From contig WLWY01000005.1 in assembly GCA_012103325.1 (NCBI GenBank), positions 1 through 64,000 on the forward strand: a stretch of 64,000 nucleotides of DNA. The letters are read 5' to 3'. The notes below the pieces were generated by a model. It did not search any database and had not been told where the DNA came from. It saw only the letters and a list, made by a program, of their open reading frames with translations. Origin of the DNA: Alphaproteobacteria bacterium. GTDB lineage: Bacteria; Pseudomonadota; Alphaproteobacteria; UBA8366; GCA-2717185. A program made the translations under genes and the position numbers. Positions 41,564 to 50,117 of the stretch are shown in pieces. Positions within the stretch are counted from its first letter, which is position 1. Every line of letters starts with the position of its first letter.

Positions 41564-42786
41564 GATACCGCTCCTTTGTCGTGCAATGCCGCGCGCTCGC
41601 ATTCCGAATAGCCGAGCTCGGCCAGTATATCCTCATTGTTCTCACCGAGTCCCGGGGCCGGCGTGCGGATGTCCTTGGTCAGGCCGGTGCGGTCCAGCGG
41701 ATTGGTCAGGTGGGGTATGCGGCCATCCTTAGGATGGTCGATATGTTCGATGAGACCACGCTGCGCGACATTTTCCGAAGCAAGCGCTTCGTCCGGCGTG
41801 TTGATCGCGCAAACGGGAATCTGTTCCGATTCCATCTTCGCCAGCAGGCTGTCGCGCGTATGCGCTTTACAATAAGCGGCGATGGCTTCGCGGTAGATCG
41901 GTGCGCGGTCGCCATGCGTTGTGTGGCGATCCTCCGGGCCTTCGTCTTCATGGATCAGATCGGGGCGTTCGATGAATGTGCAGAACTGACGCCACTGCAC
42001 GGCCTCCAGCAGCGACACCGCGACGGGCTTATTGTCCCCGCAAAGATAAGTGTCGTAGCGCGGGTTCGCCCCCCAAGGCTGCATCGCCGGCTCGCCCGTA
42101 TAGCCCGCCAATCGCGACATGCCGCCGGTCAGCACGATGTTGCACATGTAGAACAGGCAATCGAACATCGACAGATCAATGTAGCAGCCTTCGCCGCTCT
42201 GCTGCTTGCGCATCAGGGCGGCCAGGATCGCGGTCGGCGCCATCGCGCCGCCGGCATAGTCGGCGGCCTGGAAGCCGGGGACGGGCGGCAACGGCTCGCG
42301 GTCGACCGACATGCCCATCAGCCCAGTCATCGACTGGATGACGAGATCATGCCCCGGCACGCGCGACAGTGGGCCGTCCTGGCCATAGCCGGTGATCGCA
42401 CAGTAGACGATGCTTTCGTTCAGCGCGCGGGCGCGTTCGTAGTGCACGTCCAGCTTCTTCGCGACGCCGGTACGGAAAGACTCCACGATAACGTCGGACT
42501 TTTCGATCAGGCGATGCGCGACGGCACGGCCTTCCGAACTGGTAAGATCGATGACGATGCTGCGCTTGTTCGAATTCACGCTGTTGTAGTAGACGCCGCC
42601 TTCCTTGTAGCTCGGCGGATTGTGACGGCTGTAGTCGCCGACGTCTGGCTGCTCGACCTTGATGACGTCGGCGCCTAGATCGGCCAACAACTGCGTTGCC
42701 CACGGGCCTGGCAGCAGGCGGCTGAAATCGACGATGCGGACGCCGGAAAGAACTTTGTTGGAGGAGTTGTTCTGTTGCGCGGTCAT
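41560..42786 (-). CDS. CaiB/BaiF (family III) CoA-transferase, second copy
   Basis: A 408-residue CoA-transferase with DFSRLLPGPWATQLLADLG, the GADVIKVEQP segment, NSNKRSIVIDL and the catalytic aspartate at D176 in AADYAGGAM. It is the promoter-proximal gene of the five-gene operon and is coupled to MmgE/PrpD by an ATGA overlap. The start ATG at 42786 is preferred over the longer frame. It probably loads the pathway acid onto CoA before hydroxylation or dehydration. Confidence 0.9.
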   Translation of the reverse strand: MTAQQNNSSNKVLSGVRIVDFSRLLPGPWATQLLADLGADVIKVEQPDVGDYSRHNPPSYKEGGVYYNSVNSNKRSIVIDLTSSEGRAVAHRLIEKSDVIVESFRTGVAKKLDVHYERARALNESIVYCAITGYGQDGPLSRVPGHDLVIQSMTGLMGMSVDREPLPPVPGFQAADYAGGAMAPTAILAALMRKQQSGEGCYIDLSMFDCLFYMCNIVLTGGMSRLAGYTGEPAMQPWGANPRYDTYLCGDNKPVAVSLLEAVQWRQFCTFIERPDLIHEDEGPEDRHTTHGDRAPIYREAIAAYCKAHTRDSLLAKMESEQIPVCAINTPDEALASENVAQRGLIEHIDHPKDGRIPHLTNPLDRTGLTKDIRTPAPGLGENNEDILAELGYSECERAALHDKGAVS

Positions 42787-42901
42787 CAATGATCCTGAGA
42801 TTGTAGTGTCGAAATAAGCTACTGTTCTGTGGGCGACAATACAAAATCGAAGGCGGTTGCACACGCTCGTGTTGATTGCAGAAACGAAGAGAGGAAGATC
42901 G

Positions 42902-43693
42902 ATGGGTGACGCAGAGTCTTTAATTATTGAACGGCGCGGGCCGGTCTTGTGGATGACCGTAAACCGACCGGAACGTCGGAATGCTTATACTGGGGACCTA
43001 TTCCACCGCATGATCGCAACCTTGTCCGAAGCGGAAAATGACTCTGCTGTGTTGGCCGTGGTGCTCACCGGTGCGGGAGATCTGGCATTTTCGACCGGTG
43101 CCGATTTGAAACCCGATACGGAATATAGCCCCTTAAAAATGGGTGAGGGGGAGCTCGTGCATCCTGCCGTCGCCTATTTTCGTGCCGCGGACGCTTTTAC
43201 CAAGCCGCTAATCGCCCGGGTCAATGGCGATGCCATGGCAGGCGGAATGGGCGTGCTATCCATGTGCGATCTCGCTGTGGCCGCGGACCATGCGCGGTTC
43301 GCATTGCGGGAAGTGCGGATCGGCCTCTTCCCAACGGTTATTGTCGCTTCGTTGCGCCGCTTGCTGCCGCGGCGCATCGTCATGGAGATGGCGCTGACCG
43401 GTGGATTCTTCGATGCGGCATTCGCAAAGGAAGTGGGCCTTGTGAACTATGTCGTACCCGTTGAACAGCTGGATGCGAAATTAGATTGGCTCACCAGTCG
43501 CATTACCGATAAATCGCCGACTGCGGTAAGGCGCGGCAAGCACGCCATGCATCACATGTGGGAAATGACATTGGATGGCTCGTTCGCATTCGGCCAGGAC
43601 GAGTTGACCCATCTGTTCAATTCAGCGGATCACAAGGAAGGCGTTGCTGCTTTCAACGAGAAGCGTAAACCCGTGTGGCCGAGCTTGGCCTGA
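42902..43693 (+). CDS. Enoyl-CoA hydratase/isomerase family protein
   Basis: A 263-residue crotonase-fold protein. NRPERRNAYTGD, the oxyanion segments GDLAFSTGADLKP and NGDAMAGGMGVLSMCD, and LREVRIGLFP with the conserved glutamate are present. GAGAGGAAG lies nine bases before the ATG at 42902. It is divergent from the CoA-transferase operon (115-base gap) and starts a plus-strand group with VOC and luciferase-like genes. Hydration of the CoA ester made next door is possible. Confidence 0.87.
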   Translation: MGDAESLIIERRGPVLWMTVNRPERRNAYTGDLFHRMIATLSEAENDSAVLAVVLTGAGDLAFSTGADLKPDTEYSPLKMGEGELVHPAVAYFRAADAFTKPLIARVNGDAMAGGMGVLSMCDLAVAADHARFALREVRIGLFPTVIVASLRRLLPRRIVMEMALTGGFFDAAFAKEVGLVNYVVPVEQLDAKLDWLTSRITDKSPTAVRRGKHAMHHMWEMTLDGSFAFGQDELTHLFNSADHKEGVAAFNEKRKPVWPSLA

Positions 43694-43769
43694 ACCGTCC
43701 CGTCTTGACAGTGGCAGCGGTGCGTGAACACCATCTTTCAGAACAACCAGCTCAACAGCGGAGGATATC

Positions 43770-44168
43770 ATGGCAAAGCTTCGGCATATCGCCGTAACAG
43801 TTCCCGATATGGAAACGGCGGCGAGTTTCTACGAAAAGACATTCGAGATGGAGCGCGTCTTTGAATCGCCCATTGTCATTATGCTATCCGACGGCACCAT
43901 TAGCCTGGCTATTCTGAAATTCAAATCCGACGAGCAGGCTGGCGACGAGCGAGGCAAGGATTTTCACGGGCTGCATCATATGGGGTTCGTCGTCGACGAC
44001 ATCGCTCAATCCAGCGAGGCGATCGAGGAGAATGGCGGACGCTATCACATGCGGCTTCCCGACTCGGCGGAGGGTGCGACGGAGATCAAGTTTCGCGATC
44101 CGAACGGCGTGGTGTTCGATATCGTGACAAAGGATTACGCGGAACGTGCTTGGGGCGCCAAGGTCTGA
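43770..44168 (+). CDS. VOC-family (glyoxalase/dioxygenase fold) protein
   Basis: A 132-residue single VOC module pair. LRHIAVTVPDMETAASFYEKTFEM starts the first beta-alpha-beta unit and HHMGFVVDDIAQSSEAIEENGG the second; the ligands could be H6 and the pair near H72-H73, with FRDPNGVVFDIVT closing the fold. Relatives include glyoxalase I, methylmalonyl-CoA epimerase and extradiol dioxygenases. Size and isolated domain leave the reaction open. It follows the hydratase gene by 76 bases. Confidence 0.82.
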   Translation: MAKLRHIAVTVPDMETAASFYEKTFEMERVFESPIVIMLSDGTISLAILKFKSDEQAGDERGKDFHGLHHMGFVVDDIAQSSEAIEENGGRYHMRLPDSAEGATEIKFRDPNGVVFDIVTKDYAERAWGAKV

Positions 44169-44195
44169 GGCACCCGCGAACGAGGACTATGACCG

Positions 44196-45131
44196 ATGAC
44201 GCTTAAGATCGGGTACCTGCTGCCGACCCGCGAGCAGATCATGCAGGGCCGGCCGGAAGCCGCACCTCTATTGGCGCTTGCCGAACGGGCGGAGGGGCTC
44301 GGGCTGGACTCGATTTGGGTCGGCGATTCCTTGCTGGCTCGGCCGCGGCACGAGCCGTTGTCGCTGCTCGCCGGGGTGGCCGGACGCGTCGGACGGGTTG
44401 AATTGGGAACGGCGGTTCTGCTGCCGGCGTTGCGTAATCCGGTTCTGCTCGCACACCAGGTGGCAACGCTCGATCAAGTCAGCGAAGGCCGCTTCATCCT
44501 GGGAATCGGTATTGCCGCGGACGTGCCCAATATCCGCGCGGAATTCGAAGCGGCCGGTGTGCCTTTTGAAAAACGCGTCGGCCGCATGATGGAAGGGCTG
44601 CGGCTTTGTAAGGCGCTGTGGTCCGGTGAGCCTGTAAACTGGGACGGGCGCTGGCATGTTGAGGATGGTGTGCTCGGCCCGACGCCGCATCGTACGGGAG
44701 GCCCGCCGATCTGGGGCGGTGGATCGGCGGAAGCGAGTCTCAAGAGGGCCGGCCGGCACTTCGACGGCTGGTTCCCGACGGGCCCGGATGCCGCCGGCTG
44801 GCAGACACAATGGACCGAAGTCGGTGCCGCTGCAAAAGCGGCGGGCCGTACCGAAGGCGACGTCACGGGGGCTGTGTATCTGACAGTCTTCATCGACGAT
44901 GATGCGGCGCGCGCAAACGACCGAATCAATGCCTATCTGGAACAGTATTATGGACAGCCGGCGGAAGTCCTGCGGCGGCGGCAGGCATGCTATGCGGGAC
45001 CCGAGGCGGAGATGGCCTCTTGGCTACAGGCCTATGCCGATGCGGGGGCAAGCCATCTCATGGTCCGCTTCGCTGGCGATCATGAAAGACACCTTCCGAT
45101 ACTTGCGAGAGTCCGTTCCGGTCTTGTGTGA
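44196..45131 (+). CDS. Luciferase-like monooxygenase (LLM class flavin oxidoreductase)
   Basis: A 311-residue bacterial-luciferase-fold protein. ALAERAEGLGLDSIWVGDS, RVELGTAVLLPALRNP and QVATLDQVSEGRFILGIGIA are standard, with the IWGGGS and GWFPTG segments later. Such enzymes use reduced FMN or F420 to oxidise or reduce small molecules. The start gives TLKIGYLLPTREQ, typical. It ends the hydratase-VOC group. Confidence 0.88.
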   Translation: MTLKIGYLLPTREQIMQGRPEAAPLLALAERAEGLGLDSIWVGDSLLARPRHEPLSLLAGVAGRVGRVELGTAVLLPALRNPVLLAHQVATLDQVSEGRFILGIGIAADVPNIRAEFEAAGVPFEKRVGRMMEGLRLCKALWSGEPVNWDGRWHVEDGVLGPTPHRTGGPPIWGGGSAEASLKRAGRHFDGWFPTGPDAAGWQTQWTEVGAAAKAAGRTEGDVTGAVYLTVFIDDDAARANDRINAYLEQYYGQPAEVLRRRQACYAGPEAEMASWLQAYADAGASHLMVRFAGDHERHLPILARVRSGLV

Positions 45132-45202
45132 TCGAAATGGCTCTCCTGCGTGTATTCGTTGTTGGATACAATAATTAAGAGTCGATGCGTTGCGTAAACG
45201 CT

Positions 45203-45253
45203 GACTAGTAAAATCGTATCCGTGTTTTTCTTGCAGTATAGAAAAGACTAGTC
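45203..45253. repeat. Inverted repeat GACTAGT upstream of the BLUF gene
   Basis: GACTAGT (45203-45209) is repeated as its complement ACTAGTC (45247-45253) across a 37-base A+T-rich spacer. The whole 231-base gap 45132-45362 is A+T-rich and holds the BLUF promoter. The repeat could be a regulator site; no protein is encoded. Confidence 0.4.
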
Positions 45254-45362
45254 GTGATGGGGGTATAAATAGAATCGTTCCAGATACCTAATATTGCTTA
45301 TTACTAATTTGTAACTTGACAAAACTCACAAATATTGTATTTGATTGCGATAAATTTGTAGA

Positions 45363-45818
45363 ATGATGACTTGGGTTGGGGGCGTGACCGTTCGTCAAAT
45401 AGTCTACCTTAGTTCCGAAGCGATGGTTATGGGGGACGCTGAACTCCATAATTTGCGTGACGAGGCGCTCGCCAACAACTCGCATCATGGCGTAACAGGG
45501 CTCCTGCTCTACGTGAACAGGGTGTTCATGCAGATCATCGAAGGGCCAAATGCCGCTATTGGCCAACTCTACGACAACATCCGCCACGACCCGCGCAATC
45601 AGGATGTCATCGAAATGTTCGACCGTGACGTTGGGGACCGTGCCTTTCCCAATTGGTCGATGGGTTTTCATTCTCCTGGCGCGGCCAACGGCGGCATGGA
45701 TCAAGGATTTCATAACCTGCGCACCCGTGCGGACTTCGCTGCGGTCGAACGTCAGGATCTGGCGGTATTCTCCTTGATGCAGGAGCTATATGTCGCAAAC
45801 GCGGGACGCGGCTTCTAA
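45363..45818 (+). CDS. BLUF-domain blue-light sensor
   Basis: A 151-residue short BLUF protein that binds FAD and senses blue light. All functional positions are present with the exact AppA spacing: Y15 (RQIVYLSS), N39, Q57 (FMQIIEG), W98 and M100 (PNWSM). There is no attached effector domain, so it must signal by binding another protein. The N-terminus is uncertain: ATG at 45363 adds seven or eight residues compared with GTG at 45384, which matches the usual family start. Codon use is more A+T-rich than neighbours. Confidence 0.93.
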   Translation: MMTWVGGVTVRQIVYLSSEAMVMGDAELHNLRDEALANNSHHGVTGLLLYVNRVFMQIIEGPNAAIGQLYDNIRHDPRNQDVIEMFDRDVGDRAFPNWSMGFHSPGAANGGMDQGFHNLRTRADFAAVERQDLAVFSLMQELYVANAGRGF

Positions 45819-46045
45819 ACGCTTTTGGTCCCCAAAACATGGCAGCGGACGCTGTGCGTTCTTCTGTCCTCTTTCAACTCTCCTCTCATGTCGTAGTATT
45901 TTAGCGTAGCAGCAAAGCTTGGCGGCGAATGGGTCGGCAACGCAAAGACTGCAACGTGACCTTAGGGAGGATGCAAATGGATTACGATGTCGTTGTCGTT
46001 GGCGCCGGCAATGCTGCGCTTTGTGCCGCGCTGGCCGCATTCGAG

Positions 46046-46054
46046 GGCGGGGCC
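46046..46054 (+). repeat. Target-site duplication, left copy
   Basis: GGCGGGGCC directly abuts the left end of the insertion sequence and matches 47325-47333. Nine bases fits the IS4 group. Confidence 0.9.
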
Positions 46055-47324
46055 CACTGTTGTCCGGTTTAATTCAGTGGACGGTTTGCATGGCATTGAT
46101 TCTACTGGTGACCAATCGTTTGGCGACGTTTTGGACACGGGAAAGGATCAACACCATGCGGCATGAGAATAGCGTATTTCATGATCTGATGAAGCGTGTT
46201 CCTTGGGATCGTTTTGCGGCTTTGGTGGAACGGCATGAAGCCGACAAACACGTTCGCCGCCTGAGCACGAAGGACCAGTTCATCGCCCTGCTATATGCTC
46301 AGCTTTCCGGTGCGGTGAGCTTGCGCGAGATCGTCGGCGGTCTACAGAGCCATCGTGCCCGGCTCTATCATGTCGGCGGTCGCCTTGTGACGCGTTCGAC
46401 GCTGGCCGATGCGAACGCGACGCGGCCGAGCGCGGTGTTCTCGGAGCTGTTCACGGCGTTGGTTGGGCGCGCCGGGCGCGGGTTGCGGCGGACGCTTGGC
46501 GAGGCGACCTACCTGATCGATGCCAGTCCGCTTGCCTTGAGTGGCCGGGGATCGCAGTGGGCGTATTTTTCGGCCAGGGCCTGTGGCGCGAAACTGCATG
46601 TGGTTTACGATGCGGGCGCCGAACACCCGGTCTACGCGGCGGTGACGCCGGCAAAGACCGCCGATATCAAGGTGGCGCAGGAGATGCCGATCGAGGCGGG
46701 CGCGACCTATGTCTTTGATCTGGCTTACTACGATTACGCCTGGTGGGCGAAGCTCGACGCCGCGGGTTGCCGCATTGTCACCCGTTTCAAGTCGCACACG
46801 CCGCTAACAGAGGCCACCGATCGGGCGGTGCCCGAGGGCGAAGACATCTTGTCCGACCGGGTCGGCCTGCTGCCCAAACGGCAAAGGATGAGCCGCAAAA
46901 ACCCCTTCTCCAAGCCCGTGCGCGAAGTCACGGTGCGGATCGATACCGGCAAGACCCTCCGGATCCTGTCCAACGATCTGGACGCCTCGGCCCGGCAAAT
47001 CGCCGACCTCTATAAGCGCCGCTGGGCGATCGAGCTGTTCTTTCGCTGGGTCAAACAGAACCTCAAAATCCGGCACTTCCTCGGCCGGTCCGAGAATGCC
47101 GTGCGCATTCAGATCACCGTTGCCCTGATCGCCTATCTCTTGCTTCACCTCGCAAAAGCCGATCAGAAAACCGTCAAATCCCCGCTCGCATTCGCTCGCC
47201 TCGTCCGAACAAACCTCATGCATCGAAAGCGCATTGACCGTCTGCTCGAACCTGAACCAAACACACCTCAATGCCAAAATCAGTTGGCCTTCATATGTTA
47301 GAGAAATTAAACCGGACAACAGTG
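46055..47324 (+). mobile_element. IS4-family insertion sequence (1270 bp)
   Basis: The ends are perfect 20-bp inverted repeats, CACTGTTGTCCGGTTTAATT at 46055-46074 and its complement at 47305-47324. Nine-base direct repeats GGCGGGGCC (46046-46054 and 47325-47333) flank it. The single gene encodes a DDE transposase. Intact repeats, open frame and identical duplications point to a recent insertion. Confidence 0.95.
46156..47301 (+). CDS. IS4-family transposase
   Basis: A 381-residue DDE transposase with an N-terminal DUF4372-like region (FHDLMKRVPWDRFAALVERH) and catalytic acidic residues in YLIDASPLAL (first D) and TYVFDLAYYDY (second D). The IS4 signature Y-2-R-3-E-6-K is exact in YKRRWAIELFFRWVK. 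The reading frame also stays open upstream through the left IS end, but ATG 46156 follows AAAGGATC and fits the family N-terminus. The frame is intact, so it may still be active. Confidence 0.94.
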   Translation: MRHENSVFHDLMKRVPWDRFAALVERHEADKHVRRLSTKDQFIALLYAQLSGAVSLREIVGGLQSHRARLYHVGGRLVTRSTLADANATRPSAVFSELFTALVGRAGRGLRRTLGEATYLIDASPLALSGRGSQWAYFSARACGAKLHVVYDAGAEHPVYAAVTPAKTADIKVAQEMPIEAGATYVFDLAYYDYAWWAKLDAAGCRIVTRFKSHTPLTEATDRAVPEGEDILSDRVGLLPKRQRMSRKNPFSKPVREVTVRIDTGKTLRILSNDLDASARQIADLYKRRWAIELFFRWVKQNLKIRHFLGRSENAVRIQITVALIAYLLLHLAKADQKTVKSPLAFARLVRTNLMHRKRIDRLLEPEPNTPQCQNQLAFIC

Positions 47325-47333
47325 GGCGGGGCC
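47325..47333 (+). repeat. Target-site duplication, right copy
   Basis: GGCGGGGCC abuts the right end of the insertion sequence and is identical to the left copy at 46046-46054. Confidence 0.9.
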
Positions 47334-48752
47334 AAGGTTCTGGTGCTGGAGAAAGCGTCCGAGGATGAAAAGGGAGGGAACTCCTATTTCACTGCGGGGG
47401 GGTTCCGCTTTGCCCATGATGGGTTGGAAGATGTCTGCGAAGATATCCTCGTTGACCTGTCGGATGCCGAGCGCGATCAAATCGTTCTGCCGTCGCATGA
47501 CAGGCAGTATTTCTACGAACAGCTGATGAAGGTCACCCATCATCAGGCAGATGAAACGATGTCCTGGCGATTGATCGACGATTCCCGGCCAACCATGGGC
47601 TGGTTGCGGGGACATGGCGTTCGTTTCATCCCCATGTTTGGCCGCCAATCCTATCTCGTCGATGGCAAGCATGTTTTCTATGGCGGCGTGAACATCGAAG
47701 CCGTGGGCGGCGGGCAGGGGCTTGTCGAATTCGAGCTCGCGCGGTTGAGCCAACTCGGTATCGAAGTCCGCTATGAAACCGGCGCGACGAAACTGCTGCA
47801 GGATCAGCGTTGCAATGTCGTCGGCGTTCAAGTGCGCGGACCGAACGGCTACGAGGACATTGCCGCACGCTCTGTGGTGCTTGCCTGCGGCGGTTTCGAA
47901 GCGAACCCGGAGATGCGCGTGCGCTACCTCGGTCCCGGCTGGGACCTTTGCCGTGTGCGCGGCACCCGGCACAACAAGGGCGAAGGGATTCAAATGGCCC
48001 TCGACATCGGCGCGCAGGCTTTCGGCAACTGGTCGGGCTGTCACTCGGTCGGATGGGATATCAGCGCGCCGCCCTATGGCGACCGCGTCGTCCTGGATAA
48101 TTTTCAGAAACACTCCTACCCGCTCGGCATCATGGTCAATTTGAATGGCGAGCGCTTCGTTGACGAGGGCGAGGACCTGCGCAACCTGACCTATGTGCGC
48201 TTCGGCCGGGAGATCATGGCGCAGCCGCACCGGACCTGCGTACAGATATTCGATCAGAAGACGGTCGACATGTTGCGCGACGAATATCGCATCCATCAGG
48301 TGACCAAGGTGCAATCGGATACCATAGAAGGTTTGGCCGAGGAGCTTGAGATCGATCCGGCCGCGCTGGCGAAGACGGTGTCGGAATATAATGCGGCCTG
48401 CCAGCCTGGCGAATACAACCCGGCCATTCTGGATGGTGTGACCACCAAAGGCATCACGCCGCCGAAAACCAACTGGGCCTTGCCGATCGACAAGCCGCCC
48501 TATGTCGGTTTCATTACCACGACCGGCATCACCTTCACATTCGGCGGTTTGCGCATCAACGATGAAGGCGCGGTCCAGGATGTGAGCGAACGCAGTATTC
48601 CCGGCCTGTTTGCGGCCGGGGAGCTGGTCGGTGGTCTGTTTTACGGTAACTATCCCGGTGGCAGCGGCTTGATGGCCGGATCCGTCTTTGGAAAGCTGGC
48701 GGGGACGAGTGCCGCGCAATATGCCGTCGGCAATGCGTGAGGGGAGGATGCT

Positions 48753-49736
48753 GTGACGAAAATGCTCGACGATAATCCTCTATGCCAGATGCTTGGCATC
48801 CAATACCCGATCTGCCAGGCGGGCATGTACTCGGTCGCTTATGGGAAATTGGCGGCTGCGGTATCGAATGCGGGCGGGCTCGGCGTGATTGGCTCCGCCT
48901 TCATGGACCCGGAAGATCTGCGCCGGGAAATCCGGCTGGTGAAGAACGAGACGGACAAACCCTATGGTGTCGATATCCTGTTTGCGGAAGTGCAGGGCGG
49001 TGACGCCACGGCCGGCGGCTACACAAGGGAGGTCGAAGAGCATATCGAGGTGACCTTCGAGGAGGGCGCCTCCGTTATCGTCTCGGGCCTCGGCAATCCC
49101 GGCCGGATCGTGTCCCGCGCGCATGCGGCGGGCATGAAGGTCATGTCGCTCGTCGGCACTTCGCGGCAGGCGCAAAAAGTGGAAGCGGCCGGTGTTGATG
49201 CCGTGATTGCGTCGGGGAATGAAGGCGGCGGTCATGTCGGGCGGGTCGGAACCTTGCCGCTGGTCTCGAAAGTTGTCGACAGCGTGAGCATCCCCGTCCT
49301 GGCTGCCGGCGGTATTTCCAACGGACGCGGTCTGATAGCGGCCTTGGCGCTGGGGGCGCAAGGGGTCTGGATGGGCACGCGGTTCATCGCGACCGAGGAA
49401 GCGCGCGGGCACATCAATTACAAACAAAAGATCGTCGATATCGACGAAGATGGCACAGTCGTGACCCGCGGTCATTCCGGCAAGACGGCGCGTATCATTC
49501 GCAACAAGTTCACCCAGTACTGGGCACAGCACGAAGCGGAGATCAAACCGTTTCCCTACCAGTTGCGGGAGGTCGGGGAGCCGGCTTCCGCGCTTGGCCG
49601 TATCGAAGGGGATGCGGAAAACGGTGTCCTGGCCGCGGGGCAGGGATCGGGCCTCATCGATTCGATCCCACCCGCGGGTGATGTGGTTCGGCAAATTATG
49701 CAGGAGGCTCGGACCGTTTTGGAAAACTGGTCATAG
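48753..49736 (+). CDS. Nitronate monooxygenase / 2-nitropropane dioxygenase-like flavoprotein
   Basis: A 327-residue FMN-dependent TIM-barrel enzyme. The start NPLCQMLGIQYPICQAGM, the phosphate-binding AGGISNGRGL, and the EGGGHVGR loop with the conserved histidine are all present. The GTG at 48753 is the likely initiation codon, preceded by GGGGAGG; the ATG at 48748 opens a two-codon frame only. It oxidises nitroalkanes or, in relatives, reduces enoyl thioesters. It lies 12 bases after the disrupted TcuA-like gene, so the IS may affect its expression. Confidence 0.88.
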   Translation: MTKMLDDNPLCQMLGIQYPICQAGMYSVAYGKLAAAVSNAGGLGVIGSAFMDPEDLRREIRLVKNETDKPYGVDILFAEVQGGDATAGGYTREVEEHIEVTFEEGASVIVSGLGNPGRIVSRAHAAGMKVMSLVGTSRQAQKVEAAGVDAVIASGNEGGGHVGRVGTLPLVSKVVDSVSIPVLAAGGISNGRGLIAALALGAQGVWMGTRFIATEEARGHINYKQKIVDIDEDGTVVTRGHSGKTARIIRNKFTQYWAQHEAEIKPFPYQLREVGEPASALGRIEGDAENGVLAAGQGSGLIDSIPPAGDVVRQIMQEARTVLENWS

Positions 49737-49769
49737 ACTGGCGACCGCGCCGCTTTGCCTTTTTCGCAA

Positions 49770-49798
49770 TTGTAAACCGATGCGCGGCGCGATATGGT
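49770..49798 (+). promoter_or_regulatory. Candidate sigma-70 promoter for a short transcript
   Basis: TTGTAA at 49770-49775 and TATGGT at 49793-49798 are 17 bases apart, the ideal spacing. The predicted start near 49805 is followed by the terminator at 49957-49986 with no longer gene between. Confidence 0.4.
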
Positions 49799-49804
49799 TA
49801 ACAT

Positions 49805-49986
49805 CCCACGAGATAGGAGGTCTAGGCTCCCTTTTTACGCGATGAAACCAGACTGAAGGAGGCTCGGAAAATGACGCCACCCGACAGTAGTGCGGACATA
49901 ATCACGTAAACAAAACTAGGCCCGGTCAAGGATCGGGCGGTGCCGACAGGTACCCGAAAAAAAGCCCCGCTCATCGCGGGGCTTTT
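49805..49986 (+). ncRNA. Candidate small RNA or leader transcript
   Basis: From the predicted promoter to the terminator is about 180 bases. It contains two purine-rich stretches (AGGAGG near 49815 and GAAGGAGG near 49855). After the second, an ATG at 49871 opens a 12-codon frame (TPPDSSADIIT). This may be a small regulatory RNA or a short-peptide transcript. It fills most of the 381-base gap 49737-50117, which has no other gene. Confidence 0.35.
49957..49986. terminator. Strong bidirectional terminator
   Basis: GCCCCGC (49964-49970) and GCGGGGC (49976-49982) form a perfect 7-bp stem with loop TCATC. Seven A residues precede it and four T residues follow, so it can work for both strands. Confidence 0.9.
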
Positions 49987-50117
49987 GCGTTTCGGCAATG
50001 TCGTGAAGGCCTTTGGCGATCCAACAACTGTGTGAATTTGATCTAAGGTATTGAGTGCGAGCGGATTCACAAGAATACTCGAACTCGTAAAATGAGTTCG
50101 CCTAAACTTGATCCGCT

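Larger units (their letters stand above)
45977..48740 (+). pseudogene. tcuA: FAD-dependent tricarballylate dehydrogenase-like gene, split by an IS element
   Basis: Residues 1-26 (VVVVGAGNAALCAALAAFE, the FAD dinucleotide loop) are encoded at 45977-46054, and the rest at 47334-48740. Removing 46055-47333 (the IS and one 9-bp duplication) restores one unbroken frame of about 494 codons, reading EGGAKVLVLEKASE across the joint. The C-terminal part has AGELVGGLFYGNYPGGSGL, the second FAD block of the fumarate reductase/TcuA group. TTAGGGAGG lies just before ATG 45977. The 3' part alone lacks the nucleotide loop and is unlikely to be active. Substrate by resemblance to Salmonella TcuA; related succinate-type flavoproteins are alternatives. 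Confidence 0.88.

Noticed and set aside
45919-46155. N-terminal extension of the transposase frame
   Set aside because: The open frame crosses the host gene and IS left end; the family-like start is ATG 46156, and the upstream part is a chance read-through.
47271-47333. Alternative start for the C-terminal TcuA-like part
   Set aside because: The ATG at 47271 lies within the IS; the resulting protein would lack the FAD loop, so this is not treated as a separate gene.
49822-50070. 82-codon frame on the minus strand
   Set aside because: It crosses the strong terminator at 49957-49986, has no ribosome site, and no recognisable motif.
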